In this document: in pieces, positions 37,904 to 46,497 of the stretch | How the letters are laid out: each line of letters begins with the position of its first letter | Numbering within the stretch: the stretch's first letter is position 1 | Assembly: GCF_009295825.1 (NCBI RefSeq) | Contig: NZ_WHKF01000009.1 | Span: 1-64,000, forward strand | Direction of reading: 5' to 3' | DNA from: Marinifilum sp. N1E240 | GTDB taxonomy: Bacteria; Bacteroidota; Bacteroidia; Bacteroidales; Marinifilaceae | DNA: 64,000 nt | Notes under the pieces: model-generated | Told to the model about the DNA's origin: nothing | Databases searched by the model: none | Seen by the model: only the letters and a program-made list of their open reading frames with translations | Program-made: the position numbers and the translations under genes

Positions 37904-38302
37904 TTAATCTTTTTCGATATTCAATTGATGAACAATGAATTTTCCATTTTGATTTTTAAGTAGAAAACTAACTCTAAATTTTCCTTTTCTGGTTTGCAGA
38001 TCTCCCGTAACATATCTGGCTCCAGGTTTTCCACCAGTATGCTTTCTGTTAAATCCTGTAGGAGGAAATTCTCTAAAGAATTTCGCCATGATCTGTTTTG
38101 CCTGCGATTTACTATAGCTCGCTTCCTTATCCTGAATAGATAATGCAACTCTGTCGCCAAAGAAATTAGCAAGTTGATTGCTATTGCCCTGCTTAAATGC
38201 AGATATCAACTCTCTTGGTAAATCATTTTGATTCTGAGATAAAGCATTAGACAAATTGCCTAATATAAGAATCCCAATAAATATGTATTTAATAATTCTC
38301 AT
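37904..38302 (-). CDS. DUF4783 exported protein
   Basis: A 132-residue protein with a signal peptide (about 1-22, ending ALSQ). The mature part (ELISAFKQGNSNQLANFF; then GKPGARYVTGDLQTRKGKFRVSFLLK) has the alpha+beta order of an NTF2-like fold and matches the Bacteroidota DUF4783 family. Probably periplasmic. It is convergent with glnA. No function is known. Confidence 0.78.
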   Translation of the reverse strand: MRIIKYIFIGILILGNLSNALSQNQNDLPRELISAFKQGNSNQLANFFGDRVALSIQDKEASYSKSQAKQIMAKFFREFPPTGFNRKHTGGKPGARYVTGDLQTRKGKFRVSFLLKNQNGKFIVHQLNIEKD

Positions 38303-38529
38303 CTGAATAGTTTTAATCCAATATCATTTACCTTTACACAAATTCTGTGCGAAAAACATATCGCAAGATAAAAAAAATCTCATCGCCAACCTGAATGTGT
38401 GAGAGTTATTCATTATTATGATTCTCATTTTGATTGTACTTTTATTTGATACGGATAGGTGATGGCTTATTATCTGATCATAAGTGTTTGTGTTGATCTT
38501 GTAATTAAAAATAGTAAAATTAGATAGAA

Positions 38530-39003
38530 ATGAAAATTACACTTCTTGTTATTGGTAAGACTGATAAGGATTTTGTTAAGAAAGGGATAGAGGAATATCA
38601 AAAAAGATTGGTGCATTATCTTCCTTTCGAATTGAAAATAATTCCTGATTTGAAGAATACAAAAAACTTATCTGAAAATCAGCAAAAACAAAAGGAGGGA
38701 GAATTAATATTAGATAAAATAAAATCTTCTGATACCTTAATTTTATTGGACGAAAATGGAAAAGAATTTTCTTCGGTAGGTTTTTCGAAGTATGTTGAGC
38801 AAAAAATGATAGGTGGAATAAAGAATCTGGTTTTTGTAATTGGAGGACCTTATGGTTTCTCTGATGAGGTCTATAAAAAAGCTCAGGGGAAGATTTCCTT
38901 ATCGAAAATGACCTATTCTCATCAAATGATTAGAATGATTTTTATTGAACAGTTGTATCGTGCAATGACAATCATAAAAGGAGAACCTTATCATCATGTT
39001 TGA
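38530..39003 (+). CDS. rlmH: 23S rRNA (pseudouridine-1915-N3)-methyltransferase RlmH
   Basis: A 157-residue SPOUT methyltransferase that methylates pseudouridine 1915 in helix 69 of 23S rRNA. The SAM-binding knot is visible as FVIGGPYGFS (about 102-111) and the C-terminal KMTYSHQMIRMIFIEQLYRA with the final EPYHH. Length is that of the family. It is 82 bp ahead of the sensor kinase gene in the same direction. Confidence 0.96.
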   Translation: MKITLLVIGKTDKDFVKKGIEEYQKRLVHYLPFELKIIPDLKNTKNLSENQQKQKEGELILDKIKSSDTLILLDENGKEFSSVGFSKYVEQKMIGGIKNLVFVIGGPYGFSDEVYKKAQGKISLSKMTYSHQMIRMIFIEQLYRAMTIIKGEPYHHV

Positions 39004-39085
39004 TGATTTGAATGAATTATGCTAATTTGTGAGTGTTTAGCATGAAATTTGTAAATCATATCAGGAATTTCAAAAACTCTCTCAA

Positions 39086-42000
39086 TTGAAAAAAAATAAA
39101 CTTCTCAAATATTTATTAGGATTTTCTGCGCTGGTATTTTTATTTCTAGCCATTTCAACAACATACTTATTTAATCGACAGGATAGCCTAAAACTATCGG
39201 CAGAGCGTATACAGCAAGTATTTAAGAAGAAAGAACTCTTACTTAAAAAAGACCTGCGTGAACTTCAAAATGGAATAGGAGGAGGAGGTAGTTTAAGTAA
39301 ATATGAGAATTTTTCGGAATTTGAGAAGGATCTTAAAAAGGATGGTTTCGTTCTTCTTGGAATGAAACAAGATAGTTTGGTTTTTTGGAGTGATAATTCC
39401 TTTATTCTTCCACGACATTTTACTCTAAAAAGCATAAGTTCACCTGTGGTTCGTATGCCCAATGGATGGTACTTCGTGCAAAAGAACAAACAGGATTCCA
39501 TTGATCTTTATGGATTACTTTTACTTAAAAAAATCTATCCATACCAAAATAAATTTCTAAGAAATAGTTTCGATGAGGAGTTTAAAACACCAGCAAAGTA
39601 TTCTATTTCATTAGACAAGGAGAGTGGTGAGCCAATTTTTGATAATTCTGGAAAGTATTTGTTTTCGTTAACGAAAGGAGATTTTGGTTTTGAACCCGAA
39701 AAGGTTAATAATAAAATAGGAGCTTTATTTGCTGCATTTTTCTGTGTATTGTTAATTTTCTTAAGTGTTTTGATTCGTGATATTCGAAATGTTAAGCTTG
39801 GATTTACAACTCTTGCAGTTTATGGTATTGTGTTATTTTTATCGCGCTATTTCATGTTGCTTTGGAGTTTTCCAAGTGTGCTTTCCGAACTTGAATTATT
39901 TTCTCCTCTTCATTTTGCCAGCTCGTTCTTTTTTCCATCATTAGGCGATTTTGTGATTAATGTTCTATTCTTGTATGCCTTTGTTTACACTTATTCTGCT
40001 TATTCGTTAAAGAATAATATAAGCAAAGGATTAAAACAACATTGGTGTTTGATTTATATTATATGTCATGTTTTGTTGTTTTGGATTTTGTATTGTTGGA
40101 GTGTAAAACAAATTGGCAGTCTAGTAGTTGATTCCAGTTTTAGTTTGCAGATGTTTGTGTTCCAGGATAAAGGAATATACGTTTTTACAGGCTTTGTAAC
40201 ACTTATTTTACTGTTGTATTCATTAGGGCATTTTGCATATTTGATAGGAGAAATGGCAAAACACCAATGGAGCAGAAATAAGTATTTTGCTTATTTATTT
40301 CTAATATCTGTTCCAGCAGGTATCATTTCTTATTTTTTCGAAGCGGAGAATAAGGGTGTCATCTTTTTTCTTTTCCCCGTTGTCTTATTGCTTTTTACCG
40401 GATTTGTTGCCTACCGGGAGGATAAAAATGGAAAATATTCGTTTTTCATTTTATTATTGTTGCTGGTTTCCATAGCAATTAATAATCAGATTAATGTTTT
40501 TTCGGAGAAAAAGGAGGTGCAAAATAGGTTGGTTGCAGCCATGAATTTATCAACCGAATACGATCCTACCTCTGAAAACCTGTTGGTTGATATGCAAAGT
40601 AAAATGGATATTGATATTGAGCTAAGAATGCTTTGTAATCGACCATTTAGGAACGAGATGCAGATCATGAAGCATATTCAAAATAAATATTTTTCAGGAT
40701 TTTGGGAGCAGTATCATTTGCAAGTCACAATTTGTAACGACAGTGATGATTTGAATATAGAACCAGATAATGAAATTCGAAACTGTTTTGATTTTTTCCA
40801 GGAAATGATTCTTAAATCTGGTGAGTCCATTCCAAATACCAATTTCTATTATTTGAATGAATTCGACGGAATGGTTTCTTATCTTGGTGTTATCACTTCT
40901 AAATCATTGAGGAATGAGTCTGTTAAAATTTATATCCGATTGGATTCTAAAGTTGGAGACGAAGGCTTGGGATATCCAGATTTGCTGCTTGACGAAAAAG
41001 TGGCTCTTCGAAAACGAAATACAGAATATTCATTTGCAAAATACAGTGATGGCAAATTAATTACATCATCGGGTGCTTTTACTTACTATATGAACAGTAA
41101 GGTTTTCGATGGGAAAAAAGACAATACCTACAGATTAGAATTGGATGGATACGATCATTTGGTCTATAAATTTGAGAACAATATTGTTGTTGTGAGTTAT
41201 CAGGCAATAACCTGGTATAATAAGGCGATTACCATTCCATATCTTTTTGTACTATTTTATTTATTTGGTCTTATCATTTGGTTATTTGAGAAGTATCCTT
41301 GGAGGTTTAAATTTAATATGAGCTTTAAATATAGAATTCAATATTCTATAGTAGGCTTGTTGATGATATTTTTCTTGTTATTGGGCGGTGGAACTGTATA
41401 TTATACTATCGAGCGCTCAAAGGAGCTGAATAATCAGAAATTGCAGGATAAGCTTGAGCTTGTTAAGCGGGAAGTTATCCTGAGTTTAAATAATGATATA
41501 AATGTTGATTTCTTATCAGATAGATTACAACGATTATCTTCTTTGATTTATGCAGACATTCATCTTTATGATCCTTCTGGAAGGTTGATAACTTCATCTC
41601 GTCCTGAAATATTTGAGAAGAATTTGCAAAATACTAAGATGAATTTTGCTGCTTATTTTCAGCTTTTTTTTCAGGAAAAAACCAAATTTATTCATCACGA
41701 GGAAATTGGAAGTATGTCATATTTATCAGCATATGAATCCATTGTAAATGAAGATAATGAATTGATAGCTTTTGTAAATCTTCCCTATTTTCTAAAAAGT
41801 CAGGATCTAGAAAAGGAAATGTTTAACTTGGTTTTAGCAGGTGTGAATCTTCATGTCTTCATGATTTTATTTGCCATATTTTTATCGGTATTCATATCTA
41901 ATAAAATTACTTACCCATTAAGAATGATCCAAAATAAATTAAAAGCAACTCGTTTTGGTTCCTATGGTGATAAAATTGAATACACTAAGGATGACGAAAT

Positions 42001-42748
42001 TGGAAATTTGGTAAATGAGTACAATCAAATGTTGACCGAATTGGAAGAAAGTGCAGAGCTTTTGGCGCGTTCTGAACGGGAATCTGCATGGAGAGAAATG
42101 GCCCGACAAATTGCTCATGAAATTAAGAATCCTCTTACGCCAATGAAACTTAGCATACAATTTATGCAAAAGAGGTTCGAAGAGAAATCTGAGAATAGAG
42201 AAGAGCATTTAAAACAGGTTAGCAAAACATTAATCGAGCAAATCAATGCACTTTCATCAATTGCAACAGCCTTTTCTAATTTTGCGAAAATGCCGACTGC
42301 TAAAAACGAACAATTGAATTTAATAGATATACTTCAGCATGTGATATCATTGTTTAGAAATGATAGTTTTGATTTGAAATTGCAATTAAATGATATAGAA
42401 AATGCTGATGTGTTTGTTGATAGAGAGCAGTTTGTACGTGTTTTTGTGAATTTAATAAACAATGCCATCCAATCTATTCCGGATGATAGAGAAGGGCAGA
42501 TTGTTATTGAAATAGAGGAGCAGAAAGAATACTATCAGGCTTCTGTTATTGATAATGGGCTTGGAATTAAGAGTGAGGTTAAAGAGAAATTATTTTATCC
42601 TAATTTCACCACTAAATCGGGTGGAATGGGACTTGGCTTGGCTATCGTAAAAAATATTGTAGAAAACGCCAAAGGCAAAATTTGGGTTGAATCTGAAGAG
42701 AATGTTGGTTCATGCTTTTTTGTGAAAATTCCTAAATATAAATTGTAA
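39086..42748 (+). CDS. Large multi-pass sensor histidine kinase (NtrY-like)
   Basis: A 1220-residue membrane kinase. A first membrane helix (about 8-27) is followed by an extracytoplasmic domain (about 28-208), then about eight hydrophobic segments (about 210-475), a second soluble region (about 480-700), two further helices (about 710-770), another sensor region and a last helix before HAMP (about 930-1000). HisKA has the phosphorylated His1011 in RQIAHEIKNPLTPMKLSIQ; HATPase shows NLINNAIQS, DNGLGI and GGMGLGLAIVKNI. It starts with TTG, the only start giving the first helix. No receiver gene is adjacent; the metallo-beta-lactamase-fold gene begins 3 bp later. The signal is unknown. Confidence 0.88.
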   Translation: MKKNKLLKYLLGFSALVFLFLAISTTYLFNRQDSLKLSAERIQQVFKKKELLLKKDLRELQNGIGGGGSLSKYENFSEFEKDLKKDGFVLLGMKQDSLVFWSDNSFILPRHFTLKSISSPVVRMPNGWYFVQKNKQDSIDLYGLLLLKKIYPYQNKFLRNSFDEEFKTPAKYSISLDKESGEPIFDNSGKYLFSLTKGDFGFEPEKVNNKIGALFAAFFCVLLIFLSVLIRDIRNVKLGFTTLAVYGIVLFLSRYFMLLWSFPSVLSELELFSPLHFASSFFFPSLGDFVINVLFLYAFVYTYSAYSLKNNISKGLKQHWCLIYIICHVLLFWILYCWSVKQIGSLVVDSSFSLQMFVFQDKGIYVFTGFVTLILLLYSLGHFAYLIGEMAKHQWSRNKYFAYLFLISVPAGIISYFFEAENKGVIFFLFPVVLLLFTGFVAYREDKNGKYSFFILLLLLVSIAINNQINVFSEKKEVQNRLVAAMNLSTEYDPTSENLLVDMQSKMDIDIELRMLCNRPFRNEMQIMKHIQNKYFSGFWEQYHLQVTICNDSDDLNIEPDNEIRNCFDFFQEMILKSGESIPNTNFYYLNEFDGMVSYLGVITSKSLRNESVKIYIRLDSKVGDEGLGYPDLLLDEKVALRKRNTEYSFAKYSDGKLITSSGAFTYYMNSKVFDGKKDNTYRLELDGYDHLVYKFENNIVVVSYQAITWYNKAITIPYLFVLFYLFGLIIWLFEKYPWRFKFNMSFKYRIQYSIVGLLMIFFLLLGGGTVYYTIERSKELNNQKLQDKLELVKREVILSLNNDINVDFLSDRLQRLSSLIYADIHLYDPSGRLITSSRPEIFEKNLQNTKMNFAAYFQLFFQEKTKFIHHEEIGSMSYLSAYESIVNEDNELIAFVNLPYFLKSQDLEKEMFNLVLAGVNLHVFMILFAIFLSVFISNKITYPLRMIQNKLKATRFGSYGDKIEYTKDDEIGNLVNEYNQMLTELEESAELLARSERESAWREMARQIAHEIKNPLTPMKLSIQFMQKRFEEKSENREEHLKQVSKTLIEQINALSSIATAFSNFAKMPTAKNEQLNLIDILQHVISLFRNDSFDLKLQLNDIENADVFVDREQFVRVFVNLINNAIQSIPDDREGQIVIEIEEQKEYYQASVIDNGLGIKSEVKEKLFYPNFTTKSGGMGLGLAIVKNIVENAKGKIWVESEENVGSCFFVKIPKYKL

Positions 42749-42750
42749 AC

Positions 42751-43527
42751 ATGAATATTAAAGTATTGCTTGATAATACAGCTAAATCGGGATTTGAATC
42801 GGTTCACGGATTTTCCTTACTGATTGAAGCAGATAAAAAAATCTTGTTTGATCTTGGACCCAATGAATTGTTTAGAAAGAATGCAGCAAAATTGGGAGAG
42901 GATTTAACGGATGTAGAAACTGTGGTTTTAAGCCACGGACATTGGGATCATGGTGATGGTTTGGCTTATTTGAATGGAAAGCAATTGATTTTACATCCAG
43001 ATTCATTTACAAGGCGTAGTGGAAAGATAAATGGGACTAATGTTGGTTTGTCTTTTTCAAGAGAAGATATTCAAAAGGATTATGAGATTCTTGAATGCAA
43101 AGAACCATATTGGATTTCGGGAAGTATAGTTTTCCTGGGTGAAATTCCACGAGAAAATGATTTTGAATCAAAAGATACTTCTTTTGTATTATCGGATGGA
43201 TCCTCCGATTTTGTATTAGATGATTCAGCTATTGTTATTAAATCGGATAAGGGATTAGTCGTAATTAGTGGTTGTGCACATTCAGGTATTTGCAATACTG
43301 TTTCATATGCACAGAAAGTTTGCAATACAGAACAAGTTTATGCTGTTTTGGGTGGATTTCACTTGAGAAAGTTAGACCAAGTGACTCAGAAAACCATTGA
43401 ATTTTTATGCCAGCAAAAAGTAGAACTTGTTGGACCAACTCATTGTACTGGATTTAAAGTTCGAGATGAATTTAAAAAACACTTGAGTGTGCTTGATTTA
43501 AATGCTGGAGATCAAATTGAATTGTAG
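42751..43527 (+). CDS. Metallo-beta-lactamase-fold hydrolase (COG1237-like)
   Basis: A 258-residue MBL-fold protein. The metal motif S-H62-G-H64-W-D66-H67-GDG is intact, and later His residues occur in SGCAHSG, GGFHL and PTHCTG. The pattern fits the COG1237 group related to dihydropterin/ribofuranosylaminobenzene 5'-phosphate synthase-like hydrolases. It starts 2 bp after the sensor kinase stop and is probably co-translated with it. It ends directly against the convergent LuxR gene. The substrate is unknown. Confidence 0.84.
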   Translation: MNIKVLLDNTAKSGFESVHGFSLLIEADKKILFDLGPNELFRKNAAKLGEDLTDVETVVLSHGHWDHGDGLAYLNGKQLILHPDSFTRRSGKINGTNVGLSFSREDIQKDYEILECKEPYWISGSIVFLGEIPRENDFESKDTSFVLSDGSSDFVLDDSAIVIKSDKGLVVISGCAHSGICNTVSYAQKVCNTEQVYAVLGGFHLRKLDQVTQKTIEFLCQQKVELVGPTHCTGFKVRDEFKKHLSVLDLNAGDQIEL

Positions 43528-44121
43528 TTATTTTACTTCATCCATTGAAATGATATTGTGTAAAATAGCATAAACCGTTAATCCTGAAACTGATTTAATA
43601 CTCAGTTTTTGAGTGATGTTTTTACGATGAGTAACCACAGTATGAATGCTAATAAACAATTGATCAGCAATTTCCTTATTGGTTAAGCCTAAGGCAATAT
43701 GCTTCAGAATATTCTTTTCCCGAGTACTTAAAGTATCATTCGATTTATCATCGTTTTTATTTTTTTGGATACCACCCACTATTTCCTGTAAAATATCCAG
43801 AATTCTATTTTCAGTATCCTTATAAAAAATATGAGCATCTGCCTTATATTCTTCACTGGTGCTTGGAGAATCCGAAATTAGAACCAATCGTAATTTATTC
43901 CCATTTACAAATGATTGCTTTAAATCCTCACAATCTGATTGTAGCATGTCAGGATTTGCAATCAAAATTTCTGGTTTGATTTTATTCACAATTTCGCACA
44001 ACTCGTCCTTACTATCGATAGTTTGAATGACTTCTGTGTTTTCTAGTTTTTGCAAAACAGAACGCAAGCCTTTTCGTATCAAACAAGAGTTTTCAGCGAT
44101 GAGTATAGAGATTCTAGGCAT
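43528..44121 (-). CDS. LuxR/NarL-type regulator with a degenerate receiver domain
   Basis: A 197-residue NarL-like regulator. The C-terminal LuxR HTH is normal (LSTREKNILKHIALGLTNKEIADQL then TVVTHRKNI). The receiver half keeps its fold, but the acidic pair is Glu-Asn (LIAENS) and the phospho-acceptor Asp is replaced (PEILIANPD), while the Lys (FYKD) remains. It should not accept phosphate in the usual way and may respond to another signal or be constitutive. It lies 10 bp behind the hemerythrin gene, which is upstream in the same direction. Confidence 0.85.
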   Translation of the reverse strand: MPRISILIAENSCLIRKGLRSVLQKLENTEVIQTIDSKDELCEIVNKIKPEILIANPDMLQSDCEDLKQSFVNGNKLRLVLISDSPSTSEEYKADAHIFYKDTENRILDILQEIVGGIQKNKNDDKSNDTLSTREKNILKHIALGLTNKEIADQLFISIHTVVTHRKNITQKLSIKSVSGLTVYAILHNIISMDEVK

Positions 44122-44131
44122 AGATGAGGAG

Positions 44132-44860
44132 TTAGAATAGGTTTTTAATGGATTTTTCCATCAGAATAATTTTTGGAATTAGAACCTTGTCCTCAATTCT
44201 GGAATGATAATTCAAATCTTCCTCAAGCCTAAATAAATCCTGAATAATTGAATGATATAAAGTTACGTTTGCAGGTGGAGTAAGGTATTTGATCATTATG
44301 GTTCTTAAATCCATTAATTTTTCCTCCACATCATCGTGACCTTCTTCGTATTTCTCAATTGAGAAAGAATCGAAAATTTGTTGATTTTTATCCGAAAAGT
44401 CTTGTTTTTTAATGATCTCATCAACAGTTAATACGTAAGGGAAAACGACATCTTCCTCGTGCATTATGTGAGCGGTAAGTTCTGTTTTATAGCCCTCAAA
44501 GAAGTTTCGAATTAATTCGATGTATTTTTTGTCCTCGGTATCTTCCGAAGCTAAAGAGAATATTTTTTGTTCTATCTCACTTAAAGTGGTATTCAAATAA
44601 CTTGCATGCGTCATTTTAAGATAAGCCACAATGTCCTTAACAGGAATGGTTTGCAATTCTTCTTTTGGGAAATAATCCTGATCGTGATAAGCATTTACTA
44701 GTTGAAGAAAAAAGTTCAGATCAACTGCATTCTCCTGACACACATCATTCACAGTTTTGTCTCCAAAACCCAAATTAATACCAAATCTATGAATTACCGG
44801 AATTAGCATGTAATTCATTTGAATCACATCAGCCAATTTCATATTTTCTTTTATGCGCAT
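44132..44860 (-). CDS. Hemerythrin-domain protein (RIC/ScdA-related)
   Basis: A 242-residue cytoplasmic protein with a hemerythrin four-helix bundle. Candidate diiron ligands are seen in HASYL, HIMHEEDVVFP, HDDVEE and YHSRIEDKVLIPK. The N terminus (about 1-60) resembles the ScdA/YtfE DUF542 region, but its CC pair is missing (GINLGFGD). RIC proteins deliver iron to damaged Fe-S clusters under nitric oxide or oxidative stress. It is co-transcribed with a LuxR-type regulator with a degenerate receiver; an O2/NO sensing pair is a plausible inference. Confidence 0.82.
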   Translation of the reverse strand: MRIKENMKLADVIQMNYMLIPVIHRFGINLGFGDKTVNDVCQENAVDLNFFLQLVNAYHDQDYFPKEELQTIPVKDIVAYLKMTHASYLNTTLSEIEQKIFSLASEDTEDKKYIELIRNFFEGYKTELTAHIMHEEDVVFPYVLTVDEIIKKQDFSDKNQQIFDSFSIEKYEEGHDDVEEKLMDLRTIMIKYLTPPANVTLYHSIIQDLFRLEEDLNYHSRIEDKVLIPKIILMEKSIKNLF

Positions 44861-44979
44861 GCTCTAAATATTTTTAATCAATCTAAATTAATAAAAATTT
44901 AGAGATTTTTCGAGAGGTTGACAAATAAGCAATCGAAAACCGAAACCAAATGAAGAATTAACACTAAAAAAGAAATATT

Positions 44980-45060
44980 ATGGCAAAAGATTTCTTGTAT
45001 TTCAATTGGTCTCAGTTGTCGGGAGCATGTTTTTTATGTCATTACAAATGTAGAATGTAA
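44980..45060 (+). CDS. Possible 26-residue Cys-rich small ORF
   Basis: ATG at 44980 opens a frame MAKDFLYFNWSQLSG followed by ACFLCHYKCRM and a stop. Three Cys and one His could bind metal. There is no clear ribosome binding site or promoter, and the length gives little statistical weight. It lies in the 246-bp gap between the hemerythrin and TPR genes. Confidence 0.25.
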   Translation: MAKDFLYFNWSQLSGACFLCHYKCRM

Positions 45061-45106
45061 GCTTACTTGTTGCAATACCAATATGTAGGTATAATTACAA
45101 TTTACT

Positions 45107-46366
45107 TTACTTTTCGAAATGTATTTTCTCTTTGATATGAAGAATTCGTGATTTTGCGTATTCATATCTTTCATCACCCTTATTTTCGGTTTCCCGCATA
45201 TATTGGGCATAGTATTTTAATGCCTCTTCCTTATTATCTCCATACTCCTCATAAGTGGTTGCGATCTCATATAGCACTTCTATATTTCTACCATCCAGCT
45301 TAAAATGTTTTTGGTATTGATCTACTGCTTTTTCAAACTCACGATTTGAATTGTAAGCTTTAGCTAAATGTAAATGCATTGATGCTTTAATAGGTAAAGT
45401 TACGTAGGCAATAGCATTTTCGAGATATTTAATTCCTTTAATATCATCGTGTAAACGCGAATAACATACACCTTTATAAAAATTGATCATCGGATCTTTT
45501 TCAAATGTTTCTCCGCATGTATTAAAAGATTTAATTGCCAATTTGTATTTTCTGGTTTGCATGTAGCATATTCCCAATTGTTTAAAATCTGGAAGTTTAA
45601 GTTTCTTTCTTTCTTTCAGGTCTAATAGTATAGGAAGAGCATTTTCATACCATTCTAAGCCAATTAGTGTTTGAGCTTTTTTCTTTAAAATCATGTGATT
45701 ATTAGGAAAACTATTTAAGCCATTGTTTGCATAGGTTAATGCTTGGTCGTAGGCTGACATTTCGTAAAACTTCTGAATAATGTGTAGAACAACAGATAAA
45801 TCTTTTGGATTGAGATCGTAAGAGATAAGATATGCCGCCAAAGATCCTATATAATCTTGTGTTCGATTTTTTAAATTACCTATTTGTTTGTGTAGGTAAG
45901 GGTTCAAAGAATCTCTTTCTACTAATTTGTTATAAATGGCAAGACCTTCATTATAATCATTAAGAGTAGTATTGGTTTTAGCCAATAATAGATTTCCTTG
46001 ATAATGCATGGAATCTATTTTTTGTAGTTTTAATAACTCATGTTTGGCTGCAGGATAATTTCCCGAAGAATAGAGACAGCTGCTATAGTTGTATAGAGTT
46101 GCAACTGAATTTGGGTTTAAATCAAGTGCTTTCTGGTAATTCTCAATAGCCGATTTATTTTGATTCAAATTTTGATATACTTTTCCAAGACGGAAATACC
46201 ATTTACTATCTGTACTGTCTTTTTTCACTAACTGTTTTAGTAAAGGTATGGCACTTTTGTACTGTCCCGAAAATAGTAGTTGATCTACTTTATTAGTTCT
46301 TTGTGAATATGCATTGAAGGTTAGGAATATACTAACCAGGGTAAGGCTAAAAATTAATCTTCTCAT
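45107..46366 (-). CDS. TPR-repeat exported protein
   Basis: A 419-residue protein with a signal peptide (about 1-21) and about ten tetratricopeptide repeats; for example KWYFRLGKVYQNLNQNKSAIENYQKALDLNPN and MHLHLAKAYNSNREFEKAVDQYQKHFKLD. TPRs form protein-binding superhelices. It is probably periplasmic. A 13-bp inverted repeat sits 5 bp ahead of its start codon. No partner is indicated by the neighbours. Confidence 0.85.
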   Translation of the reverse strand: MRRLIFSLTLVSIFLTFNAYSQRTNKVDQLLFSGQYKSAIPLLKQLVKKDSTDSKWYFRLGKVYQNLNQNKSAIENYQKALDLNPNSVATLYNYSSCLYSSGNYPAAKHELLKLQKIDSMHYQGNLLLAKTNTTLNDYNEGLAIYNKLVERDSLNPYLHKQIGNLKNRTQDYIGSLAAYLISYDLNPKDLSVVLHIIQKFYEMSAYDQALTYANNGLNSFPNNHMILKKKAQTLIGLEWYENALPILLDLKERKKLKLPDFKQLGICYMQTRKYKLAIKSFNTCGETFEKDPMINFYKGVCYSRLHDDIKGIKYLENAIAYVTLPIKASMHLHLAKAYNSNREFEKAVDQYQKHFKLDGRNIEVLYEIATTYEEYGDNKEEALKYYAQYMRETENKGDERYEYAKSRILHIKEKIHFEK

Positions 46367-46370
46367 TGGG

Positions 46371-46409
46371 CTTTTTAGTTATAATTATCATATAAATATA
46401 ACTAAAAAG
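46371..46409. promoter_or_regulatory. Perfect 13-bp inverted repeat ahead of the TPR gene
   Basis: CTTTTTAGTTATA (46371-46383) and its complement TATAACTAAAAAG (46397-46409) flank a 13-bp spacer containing a TATATTTA box on the minus strand. It lies immediately upstream of the TPR start codon, so it may be an operator or a leader hairpin. Confidence 0.5.
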
Positions 46410-46439
46410 TTAGTTTTTAAAAAATTATTTCGGTGAGAA

Positions 46440-46474
46440 TAAAAATAGCCGACTCAGAAGTTCTGAATCGGCTA
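46440..46474 (-). terminator. Terminator behind der
   Basis: A 13- to 14-bp stem (46446-46459 with 46461-46474, TAGCCGACTCAGAA arm). The only plus-strand C/A mismatch is a G-U pair in minus RNA. An A-rich tract on the plus strand gives a T run downstream on the minus strand. Confidence 0.88.
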
Positions 46475-46497
46475 GTGAAATTGCAATGTTTAGCAAT

